64,000 nucleotides of DNA from Lucinisca nassula (lineage: Eukaryota; Mollusca; Bivalvia; Lucinida; Lucinidae): NCBI GenBank assembly GCA_963580285.1, contig CAUZLF010000754.1:62001-126000 (forward strand), in the 5' to 3' direction. The notes under the pieces are model-generated. The model saw nothing but the letters and a program-made list of their open reading frames with translations, had not been told where the DNA came from and searched no databases. Each line of letters begins with the position of its first letter. The first letter of the stretch is position 1. Both the position numbers and the translations under genes were made by a program. Positions 50,341 to 59,954 of the stretch are shown piece after piece.

Positions 50341-50868
50341 GCGCACCAGACAAGGAAATCCGTGATTTTACCCTGGGATAGAAATTTATGTTCTGACCCT
50401 GGTGTTCCGACCCCAAATCGAATATAATCTCGTGTTTGATAAATGCACTGGTTGATTACGACCTTGTATGCGCTGTCATTAATGATGTCACAGCTCGTTA
50501 CGTGATGTCACTAAACATTTCCTGCAGTGTCAACACAGTATGGCGGACGTTGGTAACCGAAGTGACTGCAGCATTAAAAATCTGCGCTAAATAATGGAAG
50601 GTATGCAAGAAAAAGAATCCAATATGGGTGTGAGGGGTGGATAGAAAAATCCGTCCCTCGGAATCACTGTCCTGCATCAATCAGCAAGCCTCATGATGCC
50701 GGACAGTGTCCCTCGGGACGGATTTGTCTATCCACCCCTCACACCCATATAAGATTCTTATAATGTCACACTACACAGGTGTGTTATCAAGTGATCCCAC
50801 TTTCCTATGTGTACCCAGTAACCCTGAAGTATCAACTAATGTAGGGTACTTACACCCACATATGTAAT
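50341..50868. repeat. region with a 45-base inverted repeat
   Basis: At 50615-50756: atgggtgtgaggggtggata, gaaaaatccgtccctcgg and its inverse ccctcgggacggatttgtct, atccacccctcacacccata, separated by about 45 bases. Left of it is a GC-richer stretch (acagtatggcggacgttggt) and a paired dinucleotide of TGATGTCA. Not recognised further. Confidence 0.6.
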
Positions 50869-51119
50869 TTAACCCATTTTGTACCATATACATGTATCTA
50901 GCAAATTAGCTAGATACGAAATATTTGCGGTTCAATATGAGTGAAATAATCTTGAAAGGGCTGTACCCCCCCCCCCCCCAAAAAAAAAAAAAGTTAAATA
51001 GCTGAGGTTTTTTTTTATAAACTGTGCAAGCCCTGATGAGGCACCACATTCTGCGGTGATCTGGGGCTTCACTGTTTGCCAGTATCCCGTTTTGGGCTTT
51101 CCGGTAGAAAATGGGTTAA
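50869..51119 (-). mobile_element. T2 MITE, minus, with SB2 SINE tail inside
   Basis: TTAAcccattttgtaccatat ... ccggtagaaaatgggTTAA. At 50930-50995 the SB2 tail (caatatgagtgaaataatct, tgaaagggctgta, then C and A runs) is inserted. Core agccctgatgaggcaccaca / ttctgcggtgatctggggct. Confidence 0.75.
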
Positions 51120-51316
51120 ATTTGCACAAATTTACATGCAGACTGCATACGGTCATGCTAGATTTCATCTCTTAAAGACACAAATTGAACACAAACATTT
51201 TCTAATGACTAGTGTTAGTATCCCTGCCATGGTATAAGGTATTTTGGTGTGATAAATTTACATTTAATCAGTACTTTTATCTGTATTCATCAAACTTCAA
51301 AGAAATTTAGAGAAAG

Positions 51317-51828
51317 TTAACCCATTTTATATGGGTAACCCCAAAACGGGTAATTGGCAACCAGTGCAGGCCCACTGATCATTTGCCGCAGATCTGGGCC
51401 TACACTGTTTTCAAAAAGCTCAACAATTTTCCAAATAAGTTTTGAAAACACAAACCGACTCCCGTAATGTTTGACATCACAAAAACATGCCTATATAATT
51501 TTGACCCCCTTGAACCCCTCTTTTATATAGTAAAACTGGGGTTTACAGGGGTATACCTTATCTCAAAAATATAGATTGTGGGTACTCGTTAGAACCACCT
51601 CGATGAGGCAGTTCTTACAAGTACCCAAAAAACTATATTTATCGAAGCGATTCTAACCAGTACCCACAATCTATATTTTTGAACAGAAATAAGAAAATAT
51701 ATCACAATATTTCATCTTGAAATTTTTTCTTTTTTTCGCTGGTAAAGTTTACAATGTATTTGTATAGGCGTGTTTTAGTAATGAAATGGACTATTGTGGA
51801 AGGTTCCATCCAGTACAAAATGGGTTAA
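51317..51828 (+). mobile_element. T2 MITE split by MITE-H
   Basis: TTAAcccattttatatgggta, core aggcccactgatcatttgcc / gcagatctgggcctacactg; after the insertion gaaatggactattgtggaag, gtacaaaatgggTTAA. Confidence 0.85.
51475..51783. mobile_element. MITE-H nested in T2
   Basis: catcacaaaaacatgcctat ... taggcgtgttttagtaatg. The core has an extra right arm: after ggcagttcttacaagtaccc a further gcgattctaaccagtaccca follows. The T2 phrase tttga|aatggac is broken here; a TGA duplication is possible. Confidence 0.8.
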
Positions 51829-51859
51829 GATGGATACACCTGATAGTTTAACAAGGTAG

Positions 51860-52192
51860 TTTTTTTTTGTTTGTTTGTTTGATTTGAGGTTTAACGTCCC
51901 CTTCAACACTGTATAGGTCATTTTGGAGACGTTGCTTCCAATTTTGTGGGACTTTTACCCGACATTGGGATGAAATGACATCTCAATTCCCAATGAAACC
52001 AATAGGTTTTATAAGCATGGACCAACCGACTCGCACCACTTTGCTTTGCCTGGGCAGGCTTAGATCCTCTAAGTGGTTTACCAGTACTCATGTGTGGTCG
52101 ATTTCAGCTCTGCGTGGAAGCATCATGCAGCCCATATATTTCTTCAAGCCCCGATAGTGGTGGGGGGGGGGGTGGGGGGGGGGGGGCACTTG
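51860..52192 (-). mobile_element. SB1 SINE, minus, with G-rich 5' end
   Basis: ttttgtttgtttgtttgatt, ttaacgtccccttcaacact, gacattgggatgaaatgaca, ttagatcctctaagtggttt, gcgtggaagcatcatgcagc, then a G run of about 30. acaaggtag flanks (51851-51859, 52193-52201). Confidence 0.85.
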
Positions 52193-52277
52193 ACAAGGTA
52201 GACAACCTCTCTGGGGGTGGGGGTGGTTGAGTGAGGCAAAGGTGTCATTTATCTTGCATCACTGGGGCATTTTAGTA

Positions 52278-52584
52278 CATTACGATAACACGCCTATACA
52301 AATAAATTATAAGCTTTACCGCCTAAAAATGAGAATTTTAAGATGAAAAATTGTAACATTTTTCTTATTTCTGTTCAAATATAGATTGTGGGTACTCATT
52401 AGAACCGCCTCAAGGAGGCAGTTCTAATAAGTACCCACAATCTATATTTTGAGCAGCCTCAAGGAGGCAGTTATATATTTTGAGCAGAAATAAGAAAAAT
52501 AAGGTTGCTCCTGTAAACCCCAGTTTTACGATATAAAAGTGGGGTTCAAGGGAGTCAAAATTTTATAGGTGTGTTTTTGTGATG
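52278..52584. mobile_element. MITE-H with small tandem duplication
   Basis: cattacgataacacgcctat ... tataggtgtgtttttgtgatg. tattttgagcagcctcaagg / aggcagt recurs (52441-52490), so part of the right arm is duplicated. Confidence 0.8.
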
Positions 52585-52621
52585 GGGCTTGCAGCATGTA
52601 AGGGTAGTCGGGGAGAGTTAT

Positions 52622-53923
52622 TGTTATCCCCACGCTTTTCGAAGAAAAAGTGGGGATATTGTAATAGTCTTCGTCGTCCGTACGTCCGTCCGTCCGTCTT
52701 ACCGGATAACTCCTCCTAGACGGTTATAGATAGAAACTTGAAACTTTGGGAACTGATAGATCTTTGGTCTGAGGAGTGCATGACACGTTCAGAATTTTGA
52801 TCACACCCCTACGGGTGGGCCCAGGGGGTGGGGCCCGCGGGGGTCAAAAATAAAAATTTCCAGAACATGGTCGTGTAATATATCAAAGCGAACGGAATGA
52901 TGATTAAAAAACATTGCAACCAAAATTTGACCCCTGGGGTGAATTTTGAGGTCACCAGAGGTCAAAAACTGATTTGACCCCTTTACCGGATAACTCCTCC
53001 TAGACGGTTATATATAGAAACTTGAAACTTTGGGAACTGATAGATCTTTGGTCTGGGGAGTGCATGACACTTTCGGAATTTTGATCACACCCCTATGGGT
53101 GGGCCCAGGGGGTGGGGCCCGCGGGGGTCAAAAATAAAAATTTCCAGAACATGGCCGTGTAATATATCAAAGCGAACGGCATGATGAGTAGAAAACATTC
53201 CAACCAAAATTTGACCCCTGGGGTCAATTTTGAGGTCACCAGAGGTCAAAAACTGATTTTGACCCCTTTACCGGATAACTCCTCCTAGAAGGTTATAGAT
53301 AGAAACTTGACACTTTTGTAACTGTTAGATCTTTGGCCTGGGGAGTGCATGACACTTTTGGAATTTTGATCACACCCCTACGGGTGGGCCCAGGGGGTGG
53401 GGCCCGCGGGGGTCAAAAACAAAAATTTCCAGAACATGGTCGTGTAATATATCAAAGCGAACGGCATGATGAGTAGAAAACATTCCAACCGAAATTTGAC
53501 CCCTGGGGTCAATTTTGAGGTCACCAGAGGTCAAAAACTGATTTTGACCCCTTTACCCCCAAACATTACTGTTACCGGTTACTCCTCCTAGACCGTTATA
53601 CAGAGAAACTTGAAACTTTGGGAACTGATAAAACTTTGGTCTGGGGAGTGCATAACACTTTCGGAATTTTGATCCTACCCCTGGGAGTAGGGCCAGGGGT
53701 GGGGCACCTTTGGGATAAAAAATCAAGGTTTTCAGAACATGGTCGTGTAGCATATTAAATCGAACCACATGATAAGTAGAATACATCACAATCAAAATTT
53801 TACCCCTTGGGTCAAATTTTACCCCTCGGGTCAAACACCCCTAGCGGATGGCCCAGGGGATGGGGCCTGCGGGGAAGCGTGGGGATATGCGATGGCTTGC
53901 CATCGACTGCGGGATTCTAGTTT
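52622..53923 (-). mobile_element. R1 element, minus, complete
   Basis: tatccccacgcttttcgaag/aaaaagtggggata hairpin, cgtccgtacgtccgtccgtc, four units starting accggataactcctcc at 52702, 52984, 53268 and 53570, end gcgtggggatatgcgatggc, tcgactgcgggattctagtt. DR4 motifs aggtcaccagaggtca at 52949, 53233 and 53518. Confidence 0.85.
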
Positions 53924-54223
53924 CTTCTGCTTCGATCTACACTTCCATTCATTTTCCTCGTCACTTTCATCTCCTCTACTATCTCTTCTATCTCTTTTTC
54001 TCCCTTTCTCTTGGATGGAACACACAATGACCTACATAGGTTGACGTGTCGTTAAACCCAAACAATCAGGCAGTCATCTAACTACCTGTTTGCTTGTCCT
54101 TCCCAAAAATGGGGTCTGTTCTTCAAAGAAAGAATTTGCTCATCAGGAGCAGATTTTGTCCTTGAGGAGTGATCAGGGACCCCAATTTAAAAAGGGAGAT
54201 GGAATGTTTTAAACACATTTTCC
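53924..54223. other. pyrimidine-rich tract and SINE-like tail
   Basis: 53924-54015 is C/T-rich (tcatctcctctactatctct). tgacgtgtcgttaaacccaa at 54041 is the GTTAAAC tail shared by several SINEs here. Nothing else is recognisable. Confidence 0.45.
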
Positions 54224-54389
54224 AGTAGTAAAACCTGTCTAATAAGCAAGCCACCTGTCTTAAGCAAGCATGTATTTGGTTCCCGAAAAAGGAAAACACA
54301 GTAAATTCCACATGTATTAAGCACACAACTGTCTTAAGCAATCAAGATTTGATTGTCCCTTAGGTTCTGGCTTAATACAGGTTGGACTG
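54224..54389. mobile_element. small MITE (AAACCTGTCT ends)
   Basis: agtaaaacctgtctaataag and cttaatacaggttggactgt are inverted ends. Internal repeats tgtcttaagcaagca and tgtcttaagcaatca. It looks like a short mariner-type MITE. Confidence 0.6.
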
Positions 54390-54428
54390 TACTTGTAATA
54401 TAATGCCGAACATCCCAGATATGGGACA

Positions 54429-54658
54429 TTAAACCTTTTTCTACCAAATGGAATCTTCCTCCTTACATAATGCAGGAGTCCATTTCAAATTTTAGGGGTG
54501 TCAGGTTGTGTTTTCTTCCAAATTGATTTGGAAAATGGCTGTACTTTTTGCAAACAGTGGAGGCCCTGATCAGACGCCGCATTCTGGTGGTGTCTGATCT
54601 GGGCCAACACTGTTTGCCAGTATACCCGTTTTGTGGTTCCTGGTACAAAATGGGTTAA
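54429..54658 (-). mobile_element. T2 MITE, minus, complete
   Basis: TTAAacctttttctaccaaat ... ggtacaaaatgggTTAA; core ggccctgatcagacgccgca / gtggtgtctgatctgggcca. Confidence 0.85.
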
Positions 54659-54679
54659 TGACCCTAATAAAGTAAGGCC

Positions 54680-54860
54680 CATAAGGATCTTAAGTATTGG
54701 GAGTGACAGGCCTAAGCAAAGTATGTAGACCCAGATCAGACCAGAGCAGTTTGATCAGGGTTTACACTGTTATTCGCTCTGCACTTTTTGGACTTATTGC
54801 TTGATTGTGAAACAAATTTGTTAAATTTTTAGGAGAATTACAGCAAGTCCTCAAGTTGTC
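54680..54860 (+). mobile_element. T5 hairpin repeat, second copy
   Basis: taagtattgggagtgacagg, cctaagcaaagtatgtagac, core agatcagaccagagcagttt gatcagg, cagcaagtcctcaagttgtc. The right end extends about 40 bases further than in the 8347 copy. Confidence 0.65.
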
Positions 54861-54892
54861 AAAAATTTTAGGATTTTTACAGCAATTTATGT

Positions 54893-55070
54893 TTTGTTTT
54901 TTTATTTTGATTTTACAGCCATTTCAAGATTATTTCACTCATATCGGACCGAGCCTTAATCAGACATGGGCGAAAACCGGAGTACCGGAGAAAAAACACC
55001 TGACCTTCCGTTGCAGAACTTGACGTCTCACATGTGACCCGAGCCAGGCTCGAACCCACACCGGTGAAGG
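54893..55070 (-). mobile_element. SB2 SINE, minus, with 9-base duplication
   Basis: ttttattttgattttacagc, tattcactcatatcggacc-type tail region, acctgaccttccgttgcaga, cgtctcacatgtgacccgag, gctcgaacccacaccggtga (B box inverse). aatttatgt at 54884-54892 and 55071-55079. Confidence 0.8.
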
Positions 55071-55079
55071 AATTTATGT

Positions 55080-55676
55080 ATAACCAGAGAATTTCATCAA
55101 AACACACAGTGTTTTTTCATCAAAACACACATAATCATAGAATCAAGTGTTTGCTAAATAGTTTGCTTCTGCTGATAAGCCTATACACACCAGAGAATTT
55201 GGCAGGTAATCTATTTGTACCTATAAATAGCCTCTCCATATAAAGAAATTGGAACTTCCAGCTGCTGAAGTTAGCTGGTTCCCAGTTTTAAAGATTTAGA
55301 AGTTTTCAATTCTTACCTGGAAATGATTTCTCAAAAGTGCTTTGATCTTGGTTCCCAATCATGAATGACTTAACTGGAAACCATCCTGAAAAAAAAATAA
55401 ACGTGGTATCCAGCATCTGGCTCTGAGGTAGTAACAAAATGATGGATGAAGGGAACCAGAAAACCTGATTCATGTGTTGCTGAAATTTTATCCAACTTTC
55501 TCAAATACTTTAACCTCTGCATAGTAAGTTATTTTGGGAGTCCTTGCCTGTGTCTTATCTGGATATTATCATTTTAATTCAATCTGTGACTGTTTTATCC
55601 ATTCTTCTTTCTATCCCTGGACTAGAGGTCTAGTTTTGCACCGGTATGTATGGTAGTAATGTTGTTATATGCCATG
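55080..55676. other. no recognisable feature
   Basis: Unique-looking AT-rich sequence with a short direct repeat (catcaaaacacac twice near 55098 and 55120). No gene or repeat boundary. Confidence 0.4.
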
Positions 55677-55890
55677 TTAACCCATGTTGTATCGGAAATT
55701 CCAAAACTGGCTACTTGCAAATAGTGCAGGCCCAGATCAGACGCCGCAGTACCTGATCAGGGCCTACACTGTTTGCATAAAAGGTCAGCTTTTAATTAAT
55801 TCCAATTGAATTTTTGAAGATAATACCACCTGTCAGCCCGTAGAATTTTACAGATTCTTGGACGATTTGATTTGGTACGCAATGGGTTAC
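55677..55890 (+). mobile_element. T2-type MITE, diverged right half
   Basis: TTAAcccatgttgtatcggaa, core ggcccagatcagacgccgca / gtacctgatcagggcctaca, then an unusual right half (ccacctgtcagcccgtagaa) ending ggtacgcaatgggttac. Confidence 0.75.
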
Positions 55891-56062
55891 CATAGAAATT
55901 GTGACACAATGACTCATTGTTTATATCTGGAACTCAGATTATGAGTGTTTCCTAGGCAACTCTTTTAATTAAATAATATAGGTATATACTTCAATAAAGA
56001 TGTTGAGATCAAAGAAACAAGAATGAGTATTAGTATATAATGACTATAATGTCAACACTTTC

Positions 56063-58361
56063 TTAACGCTCTGCATGCTGGGTATTTTTTTGCAGCAGAC
56101 GACAGTTTGATTTTTTTTTTCTAATTTTTATCCCCCGACCGAAAAGGTTCGGGGGATATAGCGATCAGCCTGGCGTCCGTCCGTCCGTCCGTCTGTCCGT
56201 CCGTCCGTCCGTCCGTCCGTAGACGCAACCTTGTGACGGCCATAACTCCTATACCCTTTGAGATTCATTGATGGTTCTTGGTACAATTGTTCACAAGGCC
56301 GAGACGGCGTGTCATGCGCAAGAACCAGAACTCTGGATGCCATACTTTTTTAGTTATCTCCCCTTTTAATAAAATATAATGACTACTTTGTGATGGCCAT
56401 AACTCCAATACCCTTTGAGATATATTGATGGTACCTGGCACAGTTGTTCACAAGGCTCAGACGACGTGTCATGCACAAGAACCACAACTCTGGTTGCCAT
56501 GGTTTTGGAGTTATCTCCCCTTCCAATAAAATAGAGTGACAACCTTGTGATGGCCATAACTCCTATACCCTTCGAGAGTCATTGGTGGTTCATGGCACAA
56601 TTGTTCACAAGGCTGAGATGGCGTGTCATGCGCAAGAACCAGAACTCTGGATGCCATACTTTTTTAGTTATCTCCCCTTTTAATAAAACAGAATGACTAC
56701 TTTGTGATGGCCATAACTCCAATACCCATTGAGATATATTGATGGTACCTGGCACAGTTGTTCACAAGGCTGAGAGGGTGTGTCATGCACAAGAACCACA
56801 ACTCTGGTTGCCATGGTTTTGGAGTTATCTCCCCTTCCAATAAAATAGAGTGACAACCTTGTGATGGCCATAACTCCTATACCCTTCGAGAGTCATTGAT
56901 GGTTCATGGCACAATTGTTCACAAGGCTGAGATGGCGTGTCATGCGCAAGAACCAGAACTCTGGATGCCATACTTTTTTAGTTATCTCCCCTTTTAATAA
57001 AACAGAATGACTACTTTGTGATGGCCATAACTCCAATACCCTTTGAAATATATTGATGGTACCTGGCACAGTTGTTCACAAGGCTGAGACGGCGTGTCAT
57101 GCACAAGAACCACACCTCTGGTTGACATGGTTTTGGAGTTATCTCCCCTTCCAATAAAATAGAGTTACAACCTTGTGATGGCCATAATTCTAATACCCTT
57201 TAAGATATATTGATGATACCTGGCACAGTTGTTCACAAGGCCGAGACGGTGTGTCATTCACAAGAACCACAACTCTAGGTGCCATGTTTTTTTTGTTATC
57301 TCCCCTTCCAATAATATAGAATCACTACCTTGTGATGGCCACATCTCCAACACTCTTTGAGATATATTGATGATTCTTGGTACAGTTGTACATGAGGTTT
57401 AGCAGGTGTCTCACATGCAAGAACCACAACTCTGGGTGCCCTGGTTTTTTATTATCTCCCCTGACAATATAACCTTGTGATGGCCATAACTCCAATACCC
57501 TTTGAGATATATTTATGGTACTTGGCACAATTGTAAACAACATTGAGATGGCGCTTCATGCCTAAGAACCACAACCCTGGGTGGTATGATATTTGAGTTA
57601 TCTCCCCTTCCAATATAACAGTATGACAAAATTGTGATCATTGTACCTCCAATACCCTTTGAGACATATTTGTGGTACTTGATGCAGATGTACATGATGT
57701 AAAGCAGGTGTGTCATGCTCAAGAATTACAACTCTGGGTGCTCTGGTTTTTTTAGTTATCTCCCCTGGCAATATAACCTTGTGATGGCCATAACTCCAAC
57801 ACCCTTTGAGATATATTGAAGGAACTTGGCACAATTGTATACAAGGTACAGAATGGATGTCATGTTCAAGAACCACAACTGTTGGTGCTGTGGTATTTGA
57901 GTTATCTACCCCTTCAATACAACAGTATGACCTGCTTGTGATCACCATATCACCAATACCCTTTGAGACATATTGATGGTACTTTATACAGAAATACATG
58001 AGCTTAAGCAGGCATGTTATGCCCAAGAACGACATTTCTGAGTGCCCTGGTTTTTTTGTTATCTCCCCTGACAGTATAATCTTTCGATGGCCATAACTGC
58101 AATACTTTTGTGATATATTGCTGGTTTAATTCTGGTGCACTTTCTATTGGTGAACAATCTTCTGAAGGCCATATTGGCTTTTGGTCGGGGGATTTGCCAT
58201 CTCTTCCGATGGCTATTTTTCTAATTTTCCGAGAAAACAGGATTTGACATCTCATGCAAATTGTCTCCATGAGATATCAAGTCCTGTTTTCTGGAAAAAA
58301 ATAAGGAAAATATCAACAGTTTGTCGTCTGCTGAATTAGCCTAGAGAGTGGTAAAGGTTAA
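56063..58361. mobile_element. T8 TTAA-flanked palindromic MITE split by R4
   Basis: TTAAcgctctgcatgctgggt, gcagcagacgacagtttgat on the left; tcaacagtttgtcgtctgct g ... gtaaaggTTAA on the right. The core hairpin (gaaaacaggatttgacatct, catgagatatcaagtcctgt) survives at 58232-58290. R4 sits in its left arm. Without R4 it would be about 210 bases. Confidence 0.75.
56125..58216 (-). mobile_element. R4 rolling-circle-like element, about 13 units
   Basis: Hairpin tatcccccgaccgaaaaggt/tcgggggata, then (cgtc)n. Units of about 157 bases begin ttgtgatggccataactcc (from 56230). The end gcttttggtcgggggatttg, ccatctcttccgatggct repeats the stem. The first six units alternate between two types (ggatgccatacttttttagt and ggttgccatggttttggagt), giving a 314-base higher-order repeat. 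Confidence 0.85.
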
Positions 58362-58413
58362 GAAAACATTTTGTGGCTGCCAAACATCACAGAAGCTTGT
58401 TCAAAGTTACATA

Positions 58414-58563
58414 TAGAAGCCTCTGTGGTGAAGTGGTTACGCTACTCGCCTTGTAAACCAGGGATCGCAGGATCGATCCCTGGCTTCTCCAGACTTTCGG
58501 ATGAGTCTTTCAACCAAGGTCCCGCTGTTGGTGGGACGTAAAACTAAAACACTCATTCATTCA
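58414..58563 (+). mobile_element. SB3 tRNA-derived SINE
   Basis: gaagcctctgtggtgaagtg (A box), gatcgcaggatcgatccctg (B box), ccagactttcggatgagtct, gtgggacgtaaaactaaaac, (cact/cattc)n. gttacata / gttgcata flank it. Confidence 0.85.
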
Positions 58564-58574
58564 ATGTTGCATAC

Positions 58575-59160
58575 CATCCAATACATTGTTTTATCATCTG
58601 AGAACGTAATAACGCCATGCAATAAAATTGATAATCCACTAGTCAATTAAATATGCAAATTAGTTAGATACTCCCCGTAACATTACACGTGACGTCACGT
58701 TTGTAATGGCGGAATATTGATGCTTTTGCAACAAAATCGTGTATAGTTTTAAATGTCATATGATAAATAGAATCTTGCGTTAAATAAATTCAATGCCGGC
58801 CTCGGTAGCTCAGTCTGATGCGCATCTGACTGGTGATCAGGAGGATGCGGGTTTGATACCTGTCAGGGTCGGCAACAGTCTTTCGTAGAGATTGATCATG
58901 AAATCTTTTCACCGGTCATTCTCTCCCTTCCGCTGATTCAAGAAGGGCAGTTGTCAGTTTCTGGCAAAAGAATGTGCACTGTACTGGTGAACCGCTTACG
59001 TATAAGCCTGCCCAGGAAAAGTGTGGATAGGTAAACTGACCGGCTCAAAAATGACCTAAATAGTGTTGACTGGGCCTTAAAACTTGAAAACAAACAAACA
59101 AAACAAACAATAAATTCAATAATACATGAACATCTCTAAATATCTCATAGACCTGTTTGA
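58575..59160. repeat. dispersed repeat Y, copy 2, carrying a SINE
   Basis: aacgccatgcaataaaattg, atatgcaaattagttagata, ctccccgtaacattacacgt, aatcttgcgttaaataaatt, and after the SINE aataatacatgaacatctc, parallel to 50042-50340. Confidence 0.65.
58795..59108 (+). mobile_element. SB4 tRNA-derived SINE, full length, 12-base duplication
   Basis: gccggcctcggtagctcagt (A box region), atgcgggtttgatacctgtc (B box), ttctctcccttccgctgatt, ggcagttgtcagtttctggc, tgttgactgggccttaaaac, (caaa)n. aataaattcaat exactly at 58783-58794 and 59109-59120. Confidence 0.9.
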
Positions 59161-59199
59161 AACACTTTTTGGGTCAAATATTTGTCAATCAAGCAAAAT

Positions 59200-59412
59200 T
59201 TAACCCTTGTTCTGCTGAATATTCATATATGCCACACCCACTACCGATTATCAACCAATCAGATTACCTGTAGCAAATTATTACAACAAATTCACAATCT
59301 GAATGACAAACAATGTAGATCCTGATCAGATGGCTTCTTCAGAAGCCATCTGATCTGGATCTACATTGTTTCAAAGAAAAGGCATATCCGGGCTCAGCAG
59401 GACAAGGGTTAA
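59200..59412 (-). mobile_element. T1 MITE, minus, subtype 2
   Basis: TTAAcccttgttctgctgaat ... cagcaggacaagggTTAA; core gtagatcctgatcagatggc / gccatctgatctggatctac perfect. Confidence 0.9.
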
Positions 59413-59479
59413 GAATACTGCCAGTCATTCACTGCTATTGTCCATGTGATTTTCTCTTGGTTTAACCCTTAATGCCAGG

Positions 59480-59930
59480 TTCCCACTGTCGTGGGATCCG
59501 TTACGAATGCCACGATTGGCTATTCGTAGCTGGTCGTGGAATTTTCTCTGAAATTTCAGGTTTGAATATGAGGTGAGGAGAGTCCATACGTTTGGTACGA
59601 TTCGTTGCGCTTGGTTGCAATCCAATCACAATTTGTCAATTCAGGTGTCACGATCACCCATGGGTTCGGTTCTCCTGTTCAGATACAATCGAATATGTTC
59701 CGATAGTATTGTTGCGATCGAGTCTATGGCTTCGTCTCGATCTGAAACGATCATCACGATCGGGTTCCCTGAAGTGGGATGATCCAATACGCGCAGATAC
59801 GTTCTTATACGCTCATCAAGAACCCATGCGCTCCGTTACCATAGCATACGACTGTGATCTCGATGTTTTTCACGATCATGATCGAGAGTGATCATGATTT
59901 GAGCTACGACTGGACCCCGACAGGTATACA
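59480..59930. repeat. CpG- and CGATC-rich block, unrecognised
   Basis: Unlike the AT-rich surroundings it is full of cgatc/gatcg words (gcgatcgagtc, tctcgatctgaaacgatcat, cacgatcatgatcgagagtg). atcatgatcgagagtgatca is a small palindrome. The open frame through it has no domain I recognise. Perhaps an old DNA transposon interior. Confidence 0.45.
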
Positions 59931-59954
59931 GCCGGATTGAGCATGGACTTCATT

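Noticed and set aside
57598..58035. 145-codon minus-strand frame
   Set aside because: Translation of R4 tandem units; the peptide repeats with the DNA unit.
56230..58100. CRISPR-like array
   Set aside because: Units are contiguous 157-base tandem repeats with no spacers, in an animal-type genome.
59592..59891. 99-codon frame in the CGATC-rich block
   Set aside because: No recognisable domain, and composition is set by the CGATC words.
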